Source of the DNA: Erysipelothrix sp.
GTDB taxonomy: Bacteria; Bacillota_I; Bacilli_A; Erysipelotrichales; Erysipelotrichaceae
Direction: 5' to 3'
NCBI GenBank assembly: GCA_018335655.1
Contig: JAGXRX010000055.1
Span: 1-61,750 of the forward strand
Length of the DNA: 61,750 bases
Numbering within the stretch: the first letter of the stretch is position 1; the number at the start of each line of letters is the position of its first letter. The position numbers were made by a program, and so were the translations under genes. This document shows, piece after piece, positions 1-8,375 of the stretch. Under the pieces are notes generated by a model, which did no database searches, was not told the origin of the DNA, and saw only the letters and a program-made list of their open reading frames with translations.

Positions 1-900
1 TATGTTCAATATGTGAATGCTTTCTTTGAACCGTTAAGAAACATTGCGCGTATCCTTGCAGAAATGCAAATGGCACAAGCAAGTGCTGAGCGTGTATTAT
101 CTTTATTGGATGCGAAGGAAGACATTATTGATGTGAGCACAACAAGTGATCATGTGCCATTAAAAGGAGATATAGTCTTTGACAATGTGAACTTTCATTA
201 CATTGAAGGTGAAAATGTGTTGACTGACTTTAATCTTAGTATCAAAGCAGGACAAACCGTAGCCTTAGTTGGTGAAAGTGGTGGTGGTAAGTCTACCATC
301 GTTAATCTATTGTGTCGCTTCTATGAACCGACTTCAGGACAAATCCTCATTGATGGGGTAAATATACAAGAGCGACCATTATCATGGCTTCGCTCATCCC
401 TTGGGTATGTGCTTCAAACCCCACATTTATTTATGGGGACAATCGCAAGTAATATTGCTTATGGAAGACCTGACGCAAGCCTTGAAGACATAATGTCAGC
501 GGCTAAAGCTGTACATGCTCATGACTTCATTATGAAACTTGAAAAAGGTTATGATGAACCAGTATTAGAAGGTGGAGCGAAGTTATCAGTAGGTGAAAAG
601 CAACTTATTAGCTTTGCACGTGCATTATGTGCAAGTCCTTCACTTATTATTCTTGATGAAGCTACCGCATCGATTGACTCAAATCATGAGGCAATCCTAC
701 AAGATGCAATTAAGACATTATTAAAAGGTAAAAGTGCTGTTGTGGTTGCCCATCGATTATCAACGATTGTGAATGCGGATATGATTTGTGTCATTTCTAA
801 AGGACGAATTGTTGAATCTGGAACCCACAATGAGCTTATTAATCTTAAGAAGCGATATTTTGAATTATACACCCATCAGTTTGAACAACTCGATGACTAA
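1..900 (+). CDS. ABC exporter, ATP-binding C-terminal part (5' truncated)
   Basis: The reading frame is open from base 1 and continues off the left edge, so only the end of the last membrane helix and the nucleotide-binding domain are seen. The fragment opens with YVQYVNAFFEPLR, the usual helix-6 exit of type IV ABC exporters. The ATPase domain carries Walker A (GESGGGKST), a Q-loop (GYVLQTPHLF), a divergent signature LSVGEKQ in place of LSGGQ, Walker B (LIILDEATASID) and the switch histidine (AHRLST). It is a half-transporter that would dimerise; such genes often come in pairs, so the partner may lie just upstream. The substrate cannot be told. The GTG at 13 is an internal valine codon, not a start. 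Confidence 0.93.
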   Translation, partial: YVQYVNAFFEPLRNIARILAEMQMAQASAERVLSLLDAKEDIIDVSTTSDHVPLKGDIVFDNVNFHYIEGENVLTDFNLSIKAGQTVALVGESGGGKSTIVNLLCRFYEPTSGQILIDGVNIQERPLSWLRSSLGYVLQTPHLFMGTIASNIAYGRPDASLEDIMSAAKAVHAHDFIMKLEKGYDEPVLEGGAKLSVGEKQLISFARALCASPSLIILDEATASIDSNHEAILQDAIKTLLKGKSAVVVAHRLSTIVNADMICVISKGRIVESGTHNELINLKKRYFELYTHQFEQLDD

Positions 901-911
901 AAGGAGGAATT

Positions 912-1400
912 ATGATTATTGACACATCATTATACATGCCTTATCAAAGAGAACTTGATGAGCGTATCTTTTCAACGCATCAAACCAATCGTGAAAATAC
1001 ACGCATTGATCGCACGTTAGCGTTATGTGTAGAACTCTCAGAATTTGTGAATGAAACGCGTTGTTTTAAGTATTGGAGTCTAAAACCAGCATCAGATTTA
1101 AGTGTTTTACTTGAAGAATATGCTGATGGACTTCACTTTCTCAATTCATTATGTATTGATTTAGATTATGCACCAGTGATTGAATCATCACCTTCACACA
1201 CAACATTAAGTGAGGCTACATTAAAAGCCTATCAAACGATTATGTTATGTGTAGAAAACTTTGATGTTGATCATCTAAAGGATGCGTATCAAGCATATGC
1301 GAATATTGGAGAAATGTGTGGGTTTACCTCTGAGATGATTTTTGAAGCGTATATTAGTAAACATAAGAAAAACCATGTTCGCCAAGACGAACATTACTAG
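912..1400 (+). CDS. dimeric all-alpha dUTP diphosphatase (dUTPase_2 family)
   Basis: The 162-residue protein has the all-alpha dUTPase/MazG-like signature: ELSEFVNETRCFKYW near residues 41-55, with metal-binding E41 and E44, followed by LLEEYADGLHF near 66-76 with E68/E69 and D72. The family hydrolyses dUTP (and dUDP) to dUMP, keeping uracil out of DNA and feeding thymidylate synthesis. It is unrelated to the trimeric dUTPases. A strong AAAGGAGG site lies 11-12 bases after the ABC gene stop, so the two are probably co-transcribed. The M42 peptidase follows after 8 bases. Confidence 0.88.
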   Translation: MIIDTSLYMPYQRELDERIFSTHQTNRENTRIDRTLALCVELSEFVNETRCFKYWSLKPASDLSVLLEEYADGLHFLNSLCIDLDYAPVIESSPSHTTLSEATLKAYQTIMLCVENFDVDHLKDAYQAYANIGEMCGFTSEMIFEAYISKHKKNHVRQDEHY

Positions 1401-1408
1401 GAGAAACC

Positions 1409-2500
1409 ATGTCAAAAAAAGTTTGGAAAGACACCATCGATTACACAATGATGAAAGAAGTTGCCTTAGCAGATGGAATCGCAGGCAATGAGAAAGAAGT
1501 TTCACGCGTATTAAAGCGTTATGTGAGTGAATGTGTTGATGAAGTGTTCTATGATCACTTAGGATCGATTGCTTTTAAGAAAAAAGGGTCTGGATCAAAG
1601 ACAATTATGATTGCAGGCCACACTGATGAAGTTGGCTTCTTAGTCAAACACATTGATGATCAAGGATTTATTAAACTTCATCCAGTAGGAGGATGGTGGG
1701 GACATGTCTTACCATCAAAACCATTGACCATTACAACCTTATCAGGAAGTAAAATCATTGGGATTGTTGGATCACAACCTCCTCATGGGATGAAACCTGA
1801 AGTACGTAAACAAGTCATTGAAGTGGGTGATCTATTCCTAGACTGTGGCTTTTCAAGTCTACAAGAAGCATTAGATGCTGGAATACAATATGGTGATATG
1901 GTTACCCCACATAGTGAGTTTTTCTCACTGGGTGATGGTTCAATGCTTGCGACAAAAGCTTGGGATGATCGTATTGGAGCGCTTATTATGGCTCAAGTGA
2001 TGATTAATCTTAAAGATGTGACTCCAAAGAGTCATGTAGTTGGAGTTGGTACTGTTCAAGAAGAAGTAGGGCTTAGAGGAGCAAAAACAGCTGCTGCAAT
2101 GGTTAATCCTGATGTGGCGATTACTCTTGATGTGACAATTGCGACTGACATTCCTAAAGGGGATAAACGTATTAAAATGGGACATGGAGTGACACTTGAA
2201 ATTGCAGATGCATCACATTTTGCACACCGTGGATTACTTGCACATGTTGCGAAGATAGCTCAAGAATTAGGCATTGAAGTTCAATATGAAATGTTATCTG
2301 CAGGTGGTACTGATTCTGGAGAAATTCATAAGTCAGGCAAAGGTGTCATTGCGATCACAATGTCGATTCCAAGTCGTTATATTCATTCTCATTACGCACT
2401 TGTTCATCATAAAGATGTTAAGGCAACCATTGATGTGTTAACTCACTTTGTGACACACTTTGGAGATGATGAGTACGATGCATTAGTATTAAACCAATAA
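1409..2500 (+). CDS. M42 family aminopeptidase
   Basis: This 363-residue cytoplasmic metallopeptidase has all M42 landmarks: GHTDEVG with metal ligand H71 and catalytic D73, AWDDRIGA with the bridging aspartate near 188, the EEVGLRGA pair of glutamates (general base plus ligand), a TLDVT ligand aspartate, and a late HSHYALVHHKD histidine ligand. M42 enzymes (glutamyl aminopeptidase/PepA, TET-like particles) remove N-terminal residues from peptides using two divalent metals. Length is normal. The start is supported by AGGAGA seven bases upstream. It closes the plus-strand run and is followed by a hairpin terminator. Confidence 0.92.
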   Translation: MSKKVWKDTIDYTMMKEVALADGIAGNEKEVSRVLKRYVSECVDEVFYDHLGSIAFKKKGSGSKTIMIAGHTDEVGFLVKHIDDQGFIKLHPVGGWWGHVLPSKPLTITTLSGSKIIGIVGSQPPHGMKPEVRKQVIEVGDLFLDCGFSSLQEALDAGIQYGDMVTPHSEFFSLGDGSMLATKAWDDRIGALIMAQVMINLKDVTPKSHVVGVGTVQEEVGLRGAKTAAAMVNPDVAITLDVTIATDIPKGDKRIKMGHGVTLEIADASHFAHRGLLAHVAKIAQELGIEVQYEMLSAGGTDSGEIHKSGKGVIAITMSIPSRYIHSHYALVHHKDVKATIDVLTHFVTHFGDDEYDALVLNQ

Positions 2501-2505
2501 GAAAT

Positions 2506-2539
2506 AAGACACATCCTTACACCAAGGATGTGTCTTTTT
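2506..2539. terminator. bidirectional intrinsic terminator
   Basis: A perfect 13-bp stem (2506-2518 with 2524-2536, loop ACACC) begins AAGACAC and ends GTGTCTT, followed by T on the plus strand and by A-rich sequence that gives a weaker T-tract on the minus strand. It separates the convergent M42 and azlD genes. Confidence 0.85.
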
Positions 2540-2849
2540 AAAGGAATGTTTTAAGGATTATAACAAGCAGTGAACCACTTAACATCGTTAGCATCACTTT
2601 CTTAAAGGCAAAATGAATCACGATCATAAATCCTAATCCACTAAGTTCAATCCATTGTAAGGATTGAAAGAATGAATCTGAGAGTGAAATCATAACAAGG
2701 ACTCCTAAAAGTAAAGAGGGCATGATGATTGCGAATGGTCTCCACCACAAGGACTTCTCAAATGTCTTATAAAACCAAAATGGGGCAAAGCGAGGAAGTA
2801 AAGTACTCAACATTAAAATGATGAGAATCATGAATGTGCTATTACTCAT
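2538..2849 (-). CDS. azlD: AzlD family branched-chain amino acid transport subunit
   Basis: A 103-residue hydrophobic protein with about three to four membrane segments. It contains the family feature LLPRFAPFW near residues 17-26, followed by a cluster of membrane segments. AzlD is the small partner of AzlC in the LIV-E exporter that pumps out branched-chain amino acids and analogues such as azaleucine. The first 8 bases overlap the end of azlC, indicating translational coupling, and the 3' end runs into the shared terminator. Confidence 0.85.
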   Translation of the reverse strand: MSNSTFMILIILMLSTLLPRFAPFWFYKTFEKSLWWRPFAIIMPSLLLGVLVMISLSDSFFQSLQWIELSGLGFMIVIHFAFKKVMLTMLSGSLLVIILKTFL

Positions 2850-3522
2850 GGATTACCTCCTTTTTACCTTGTGTCAGGGCTACTATGACAAGTATGAATA
2901 GACTCACACTTAATGCAATGATGCGAGGAAAGATGAAGAAACATATAATACTTAGCACTAAACCATAAATTGCATAGGATCGTGTTTTAGGATCACTGAT
3001 ACGACTTAAAAGCGCACTAAAGAATAATGCCGTTAACACAAAGTCTAGTCCTTGAATGGTAAAGGAGACATTAGAAGCTAAGAGATGTCCAAGTGCACCA
3101 GCCCCCATCCAATAGAAATAATGCAGTGTCCCAACCATAACCAATGATTTTGATGAATGGTGAGGATATAACCCCCATATCGTAAAGGTCTCATCACTTA
3201 ATGTAAAAATAGCCCATGGTTTAAACCATGTCATGTCATTAAATCGAGTATGAAGACTCATACTGTAAAACACATGGCGAACATTCACAAGCATACTAAT
3301 AAGGAACATTGTGAAAAGTGGCAGAGGTGTCACAAGCCATGGTAGTGCCATGTATTGAATTGAACCACCATAAACTAAAGCACTGAACAGAATCGTCGTT
3401 AATAAACTCATGTCGATGCTTTGCATAATGAAACCATAACTCATGCCAAAGAAAAGATATCCAAGCAAGGTTGGAAGTGAAATGATAAAAAGTGAAGGGA
3501 AAGTTTTATAAAGGTTGTTCAT
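2842..3522 (-). CDS. azlC: AzlC family branched-chain amino acid exporter subunit
   Basis: A 226-residue polytopic membrane protein. The N-terminal stretch LPTLLGYLFFGMSYGF and the block LVYGGSIQYMAL around residues 50-60 are typical of AzlC. The family works with AzlD in export of branched-chain amino acids. The gene leads the azlCD operon and is transcribed away from lspA from a TTGACA/TACACT promoter (3547-3575). No operator or T-box is seen in the 81-base divergent region. Confidence 0.88.
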   Translation of the reverse strand: MNNLYKTFPSLFIISLPTLLGYLFFGMSYGFIMQSIDMSLLTTILFSALVYGGSIQYMALPWLVTPLPLFTMFLISMLVNVRHVFYSMSLHTRFNDMTWFKPWAIFTLSDETFTIWGLYPHHSSKSLVMVGTLHYFYWMGAGALGHLLASNVSFTIQGLDFVLTALFFSALLSRISDPKTRSYAIYGLVLSIICFFIFPRIIALSVSLFILVIVALTQGKKEVIHE

Positions 3523-3546
3523 AGGTTATTTTTTATCATGTAACTT

Positions 3547-3597
3547 AGTGTATCAAGTGTGCTTTAGGATGTCAAAGGGGTTTTAAAATGGTATAAT
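3547..3597. promoter_or_regulatory. overlapping divergent promoters of azlCD and lspA
   Basis: Minus strand: TTGACA (3575-3570), 17-bp spacer, TACACT (3552-3547) for azlC. Plus strand: ATGTCA (3569-3574), 17-bp spacer, extended -10 TGG-TATAAT (TATAAT at 3592-3597) for lspA. The two -35 elements occupy the same bases, so polymerase should bind only one at a time. The predicted lspA start point falls at about 3604, the A of its ATG. Confidence 0.75.
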
Positions 3598-3603
3598 ACA
3601 CCC

Positions 3604-4071
3604 ATGAAAAAATTAGATGCACTACTATTTATCACTTTAGTTGGCCTTGACCAACTCACAAAATGGATTGTTGTGATGACCATGCCTTTAAACGATTCCA
3701 TCACACTCATTCCTTCATTTTTATCACTCACCCATGCTCGCAACTTTGGAGCATCGTGGAGTCTATTTCAAAATCAAATGCCTTTTTTGATTGGAGTTAC
3801 ATTGGTTGCGCTCGCCATCTTTATAGGTTGGTATGTACGTTTAAAACCGGACTACACTCTTGAGCGTCTTGGTCTTGTCTTAATGATTGGTGGTACCATC
3901 GGTAACTTCATTGATCGCATTGCATTAGGCTATGTCGTCGATTTTATTGATGTCTTAATCTTTGGATATGATTTCCCAATATTTAACGTAGCTGACATTG
4001 CCTTAACATGTGGTGTCATAGCTTTACTCATCTATGAGTTGAAAGGAGTGCTCGATGTCAAACGTCATTGA
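3604..4071 (+). CDS. lspA: lipoprotein signal peptidase (signal peptidase II)
   Basis: LspA is the membrane aspartyl protease that removes signal peptides from prolipoproteins after lipidation. The 155-residue protein has the expected four helices and the conserved blocks DQLTKW (16-21), the NFGASWS motif (47-53), GGTIGNFIDR (96-105) and VVDFID...FNVAD (111-131). The aspartates near 113 and 131 match the catalytic dyad. No ribosome binding site precedes the ATG, and the extended -10 element lies so close that the mRNA is probably leaderless. The gene overlaps rluD by 17 bases, the common lspA-rluD coupling. Confidence 0.96.
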   Translation: MKKLDALLFITLVGLDQLTKWIVVMTMPLNDSITLIPSFLSLTHARNFGASWSLFQNQMPFLIGVTLVALAIFIGWYVRLKPDYTLERLGLVLMIGGTIGNFIDRIALGYVVDFIDVLIFGYDFPIFNVADIALTCGVIALLIYELKGVLDVKRH

Positions 4072-4972
4072 ATTTATCGTGTCGCAAGAATATCATCGTC
4101 AAAGACTTGATAAAGTCGTTGCGGCAATGTGTGACATGTCTCGCTCTCATGCACAAACACTCATTGATGAAGGATATGTCCTTTACAATGATGAAGAAAC
4201 ATTTAAATCTAAATCAGTCTATGCGAATGATATTGTTCAGGTAACACCGAAAGAAACATCACTTGAACTTGTTCCTGTGATGATGAACCTAGAAATACTT
4301 TATGAAGATGAACATCTTCTAGTGATCAATAAACCATCAGGACTTGTCGTTCATCCAAGTGAAAGTGTTAAGGAACCAACCCTCGTAGAAGGAGTGCTTG
4401 CGCAAGTGAGTGATCTTTCAACCATTGGTGGTGTTCGCAGACCTGGTATTGTACATCGTCTTGATAAAGAAACGAGTGGATGTATTGTGGTTGCGAAAAA
4501 TGATGTTGCTCATCAAGATTTATCACTGCAACTTCAAAGCAAAACAATGAAAAGAACGTATATTGCATTAACTCATGGGAATGTTACACCTGTAGAGTTT
4601 AAGATTGATGCACCTATTGGTCGTGACAGTACTGATCGTCAAAAGATGAGTGTGACTCATGTGAATGCAAAAGATGCAGTCACTTATGTGAGTGTTTTAG
4701 AAGTCATGCCTCGCTTTTCACTCATTGAGTGTCGTCTAGAAACAGGAAGAACCCATCAAATTCGAGTTCATCTTAGTTATATAAAATTTCCAATTGTTAA
4801 TGATCCAAAATATGGACCACGTAAACTCATTGATGCTTCATTTGGTCAGTGTTTACATGCACGTGCTATTGATTTAATTCATCCTATAACAAAGCAAGCC
4901 ATGCATTTTGAAGCAAAAATGCCTAGCCGTATGGAAGAACTTATCGAATTAGCAAGAAAGGATATGCTATGA
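4055..4972 (+). CDS. rluD: RluD-type 23S rRNA pseudouridine synthase
   Basis: The 305-residue protein has an N-terminal S4 RNA-binding domain (about 1-75) and a RluA/RluD catalytic domain. The catalytic motif GIVHRLDKETSG lies near residues 129-140, with the active-site aspartate in HRLD, and LETGRTHQIRVH follows later. Enzymes of this family isomerise uridines in large-subunit rRNA. The start inside lspA is supported by AAAGGAG at 4041-4047. It overlaps the rhomboid gene by four bases (ATGA), so lspA-rluD-rhomboid-comEB reads as one operon. The exact target uridines cannot be read from sequence. Confidence 0.94.
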   Translation: MSNVIEFIVSQEYHRQRLDKVVAAMCDMSRSHAQTLIDEGYVLYNDEETFKSKSVYANDIVQVTPKETSLELVPVMMNLEILYEDEHLLVINKPSGLVVHPSESVKEPTLVEGVLAQVSDLSTIGGVRRPGIVHRLDKETSGCIVVAKNDVAHQDLSLQLQSKTMKRTYIALTHGNVTPVEFKIDAPIGRDSTDRQKMSVTHVNAKDAVTYVSVLEVMPRFSLIECRLETGRTHQIRVHLSYIKFPIVNDPKYGPRKLIDASFGQCLHARAIDLIHPITKQAMHFEAKMPSRMEELIELARKDML

Positions 4973-6189
4973 GTGTCATTCAAGTAAATAAAGAGATGCT
5001 ACAACTCATGCACTATTTTGTGTTTAATCATCAATATCAACTCATTAAAATGGGAGCATCGTATGATGAGATTTGGTTGACTAATCCTAAGCGCAATGAT
5101 TATCCCATTATTAGGCTTTCACCAAAAAGCATTGATGAAAGTTATTTTGAACTCAATCGTGTCATTACGACTCATGATAGTTTAGCTAAAAATCTAAGCA
5201 TTCAATCAAGACTTTTAGATATTCATGTCAACAACAAAGACGGAGAGAGTGATGAGCGCTTAACACAAGTTCGTGCAACATCAGAGTTTGTGGATTCTTT
5301 ACTTACAAACACTTTTGCAGGGATTACTGCCGCATTTTCACTAACACCTGATTTTAGTGAGCAACCTGTTGTAAAGAAGAAAACACGACGTAAGAAAATC
5401 AAAGTTAAAACAGTATTTAATATCCCTATTGTGACGTTTGGTCTTTTGATTGTTATGATTGCTAATTTTTCACTCATTAATATCGTAGGGCGTCTAATCA
5501 ATGATACAGCAGCTTCTGCAATTATTTTTGGTGCCTACTACAAAACATTTATGGTAGCCCATTTCGAATATTGGCGTTTACTCAGTGTAGGACTTGTGCA
5601 TATTAGTGTAGCGCATCTACTTATGAATGGGTATGCTTTACTCAATCTAGGACGTATCACTGAGCGCGAAGTAGGAAGCACTAAAATGCTTGTTACGTTT
5701 ATCTTAAGTGTTCTAAGTGGTTCTATGTTTGTATTTGTTGCACAGGGAAATATACTTCTTGTTGGGGCAAGTGCAGGGTTGTTTGGTTTACTTGGTTTAA
5801 TCGTGGTGAGTGCTTTTGAAAGTGGAACTATTCGTCAACCTCAAGTTCGTATGAGTTTTATTAATCTTTTACTTATTAACGTCTTCATTTCACTTCTTCC
5901 TGGTGTTTCTTTTTTAGGACATCTTGGAGGATTTGTTGCGGGGGTTTTAGTTGGAATTTCAATTTCAACAAAGAAATCATGGGCTTCACTGAAACAAAAC
6001 GCACTATATGCAGGGATGTTTTTAGGGTTTGCCTTAGTGTTCTTAATGATTCAAGGTACAACTTTAACGCCATTATTTCCTACAACGGATGAGCGAGTAC
6101 TAAACACGCTAGCATCCATCGATTTTGAACCCATTCAATGGTATGTTCGCTCGTTAGCAGAAGCGCTTGTACGCTTTTATGGAGGATAA
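4969..6189 (+). CDS. rhomboid-family intramembrane serine protease
   Basis: A 406-residue protein in two parts. Residues 1 to about 140 form a soluble N-terminal domain ending in a basic KKKTRRKKIKVK stretch. A rhomboid core follows with about six to seven helices: HISVAHLLMNGYAL (oxyanion-side motif), GASAGLFGLLG with the catalytic serine, and GHLGGFVAGVLVG with the catalytic histidine. Rhomboids cleave transmembrane substrates within the bilayer. Compared with Bacillus GluP/YqgP, which is longer, no C-terminal TPR region is present. It overlaps rluD by four bases. Confidence 0.9.
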   Translation: MSVIQVNKEMLQLMHYFVFNHQYQLIKMGASYDEIWLTNPKRNDYPIIRLSPKSIDESYFELNRVITTHDSLAKNLSIQSRLLDIHVNNKDGESDERLTQVRATSEFVDSLLTNTFAGITAAFSLTPDFSEQPVVKKKTRRKKIKVKTVFNIPIVTFGLLIVMIANFSLINIVGRLINDTAASAIIFGAYYKTFMVAHFEYWRLLSVGLVHISVAHLLMNGYALLNLGRITEREVGSTKMLVTFILSVLSGSMFVFVAQGNILLVGASAGLFGLLGLIVVSAFESGTIRQPQVRMSFINLLLINVFISLLPGVSFLGHLGGFVAGVLVGISISTKKSWASLKQNALYAGMFLGFALVFLMIQGTTLTPLFPTTDERVLNTLASIDFEPIQWYVRSLAEALVRFYGG

Positions 6190-6190
6190 T

Positions 6191-6667
6191 ATGAAACGTC
6201 TTGATGTGATTTCCTGGGATGATTACTTTATGGGTATGGCTCACTTAAGTGCAAAGCGTTCTAAAGATCCTAACACTCAAGTTGGTGCATGTATCGTAAC
6301 ACCACTTAAGAAAGTTGTAGGTTTAGGCTACAATGGCTTTCCTACAGGGATTAGTGATGATGATTTTCCATGGGATAGTCATGACGATTATGAAAACAGT
6401 AAATATGCCTATGTTGTGCATGCAGAACTTAATGCAATCTTAAATGCTACTACAAAGCTTGATGGATGTACGATGTATGTGTCATTATTCCCATGCAATG
6501 AATGTGCTAAAGCAATCATTCAATCGGGTATTAAAGAACTGGTTTATGAAAGTGATAAATATGCAAATACATCATCAGTCATTGCATCAAAGCGTATGCT
6601 TTCTCAAGCTGGTGTAAAACTCACTAAACTAGATCATAAAGTTGATCTTAGCATATCAATTCAATAA
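6191..6667 (+). CDS. comEB: dCMP deaminase
   Basis: A 158-residue zinc cytidine/deoxycytidylate deaminase. Residues HAELNAI supply the zinc-binding histidine and proton-shuttle glutamate, and PCNECAK supplies the two zinc cysteines; an early NTQVGACIV block is also family-typical. It converts dCMP to dUMP for thymidylate synthesis, complementing the dUTPase at 912-1400. I set the start at 6191, not at an ATG 24 bases upstream inside the rhomboid gene, because GGAGG at 6181-6185 is spaced five bases before 6191 and the protein then begins MKRLDVISWDDYF as in homologues. Confidence 0.93.
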   Translation: MKRLDVISWDDYFMGMAHLSAKRSKDPNTQVGACIVTPLKKVVGLGYNGFPTGISDDDFPWDSHDDYENSKYAYVVHAELNAILNATTKLDGCTMYVSLFPCNECAKAIIQSGIKELVYESDKYANTSSVIASKRMLSQAGVKLTKLDHKVDLSISIQ

Positions 6668-6697
6668 AAATAGCGACGAGTGAATCGTCGCTATTTT
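6668..6697 (+). terminator. intrinsic terminator after comEB
   Basis: A 12-bp stem AAATAGCGACGA/TCGTCGCTATTT with loop GTGAA ends in TTTT. It sits between convergent comEB and a small minus-strand ORF whose stop codon (6693-6691) lies in the stem; the A-tract on the left could make it work in both directions. Confidence 0.8.
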
Positions 6698-6780
6698 ATT
6701 GAACCAATGACAATAAAGACTAAGACAAGTAATATAACCCCTACAATCACGATAACTATCGGTAACATTGATAATGCCAT
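6691..6780 (-). CDS. 29-residue single-span membrane peptide
   Basis: A short ORF reads MALSMLPIVIVIVGVILLVL and then nine further residues ending GSIK. It is almost entirely one hydrophobic helix with a positive C-terminal residue. A strong site, GGAGGGG, ends two to three bases before the ATG (slightly close), and the ORF begins only 11 bases after the rnhC stop on the same strand, so it would be translated from the rnhC transcript. Its stop lies in the terminator stem. I do not recognise a family. The good ribosome binding site, operon position and clean stop at the terminator argue that it is real. Confidence 0.6.
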   Translation of the reverse strand: MALSMLPIVIVIVGVILLVLVFIVIGSIK

Positions 6781-6791
6781 AACCCCTCCAT

Positions 6792-7643
6792 CTATTTATC
6801 TATAACACGTGAGGTATTCTTAAAATGCAGTTTTGCCACGTGATTTAGTTTATCTTTTCCATGCTTTTCAATGAAGTTTTTAGCTGCTTCATCCACTCGA
6901 TCACTTGCTCCTTTAGGAAGAGGTATATCATAGTGGCTTTCGAGTTGGCGTAGTGTTAACACAAAGACAGCCCTTGCAAACACACTCGCCATCGCCACAG
7001 CGATATATTTTGATTCAGCTTTGGTCTCAAAGTGAAGTGGAATATTGGAGTCAGGTTTTATATTTAGATATTCATAGAATTTGTCTTTAGGCGTAAACTG
7101 ATCGACGACACAAAGTGAAGGAAGCGTTGTTTTCTTAGAAAGTGACACATAAGCTTCATAGTGTAGTTTAGCCTTAATTGCATTCATATTATGAGTGCGA
7201 TGAATGTCATTGTATTTGGAAGGAGAAACGATCATGAGTGAATGCGTAATCGAATCTTTAAATTCATGATATAACGCAATCATTGTCTCATCATCCATGA
7301 GTTTAGAGTCCATAATGCCTCGACTTGATAGTAATGCACTTTGAGATTCATCACATACACAAGCACATACTACGACAGGACCAAAATAATCTCCTGTGCC
7401 TACTTCATCACTCCCTGCATGAGTCATAGTACGCTGAGGAGGGGAGAACAGTTCTTTGAATGTTTGAGCATCAGGTCCACTAAAGACTACTTTTCCAGAA
7501 GTATAAATCTGAATGAGGGTGTCATCCACTTTAAAGGCATGGGTAATGTACGGATGATTAAATGGAACTGAATATGCTTTATATGTTTTTATTAACCGTG
7601 CCCGTTGGTTTGAATCAAGAGTGGTCGACAGTATGGTTTTCAT
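6792..7643 (-). CDS. rnhC: ribonuclease HIII
   Basis: The 283-residue protein has an N-terminal TBP-like substrate-binding domain (about 1-75) and an RNase H type 2 catalytic domain beginning GSDEVGTGDYFGP near residues 78-90. The D-E pair there and the later aspartate in LCVVDQF form the acidic active site. The N-terminal extension separates RNase HIII from RNase HII. It cuts RNA in RNA/DNA hybrids. The gene stands divergent from the cvpA-mutS2 operon, next to which it is often found in Bacillota. Confidence 0.94.
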   Translation of the reverse strand: MKTILSTTLDSNQRARLIKTYKAYSVPFNHPYITHAFKVDDTLIQIYTSGKVVFSGPDAQTFKELFSPPQRTMTHAGSDEVGTGDYFGPVVVCACVCDESQSALLSSRGIMDSKLMDDETMIALYHEFKDSITHSLMIVSPSKYNDIHRTHNMNAIKAKLHYEAYVSLSKKTTLPSLCVVDQFTPKDKFYEYLNIKPDSNIPLHFETKAESKYIAVAMASVFARAVFVLTLRQLESHYDIPLPKGASDRVDEAAKNFIEKHGKDKLNHVAKLHFKNTSRVIDK

Positions 7644-7688
7644 GGTAATATTGTAGCATACACGTAATCGCTTCGGAGGGTTAAATTT

Positions 7689-8375
7689 ATGTTTGATACA
7701 TTACTTCAAAATCCATGGATGATTAATGGTTTGATTGTTCTGTTTATATTATTGCGTTTTAGAGCAGGCCTTAAAAAAGGATTTCTGCTACAACTCTTTG
7801 AATTATTGTCCCTTGGGATTGCGTTGTTATTTGCGACCACCCTCATGCCTTGGGCTTCAGAGCGTTGGATGCTTATTAGTTTTCAAGACGCAACCATTGA
7901 TGCAAGTATTATTGAATCGATGCTACAAGGTGCTAATCAAATCGTATGGTTCTTTATTTTATTTGCGATTGGTTCAATCTTAATGCTCTTATTAATCCCA
8001 CTTGTGAAGGTCATTTCAAACATTCCATTACTAAAACCAATTAATGCGTTATTTGGTTCATTATTCTCGTTTGTTGGATCATGGATATGGTTGTTTGTGA
8101 TTAGTCTTGTCTTGTTGCTACCTTGGTTTTCATTTGGACCAAGTGTCGTGAATTCATCGTGGCTTTCACCAATCCAGTCCTTAACATTATCGTTTATTGA
8201 AGATGAGCGTGTGAAAGAATCCTTTGAAGCGAGTAAAGACTTATTTACTTATATCTCACAACCTCAAGAATTAGATGAAGAAACAAAAGCAAGACTAAAA
8301 TCATGGTTACTTCAACTTGGTATTGATGAAGCAATCATTGATGAATTTTTAGAAAGAAGCGAAACTAATGAATGA
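7689..8375 (+). CDS. cvpA: CvpA family membrane protein
   Basis: A 228-residue protein with about four membrane helices, starting with a short helix and the CvpA-like RAGLKKGFLLQLFELLSLGIALLFA near residues 22-46. A soluble acidic tail of about 60 residues ends LGIDEAIIDEFLERSE. CvpA proteins were named for colicin V production; in Bacillota cvpA (yshB) typically precedes mutS2, as here. The function is not settled. It overlaps mutS2 by eight bases. The second CvpA-like protein at 14627-15433 shares the C-terminal tail motif. Confidence 0.85.
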   Translation: MFDTLLQNPWMINGLIVLFILLRFRAGLKKGFLLQLFELLSLGIALLFATTLMPWASERWMLISFQDATIDASIIESMLQGANQIVWFFILFAIGSILMLLLIPLVKVISNIPLLKPINALFGSLFSFVGSWIWLFVISLVLLLPWFSFGPSVVNSSWLSPIQSLTLSFIEDERVKESFEASKDLFTYISQPQELDEETKARLKSWLLQLGIDEAIIDEFLERSETNE

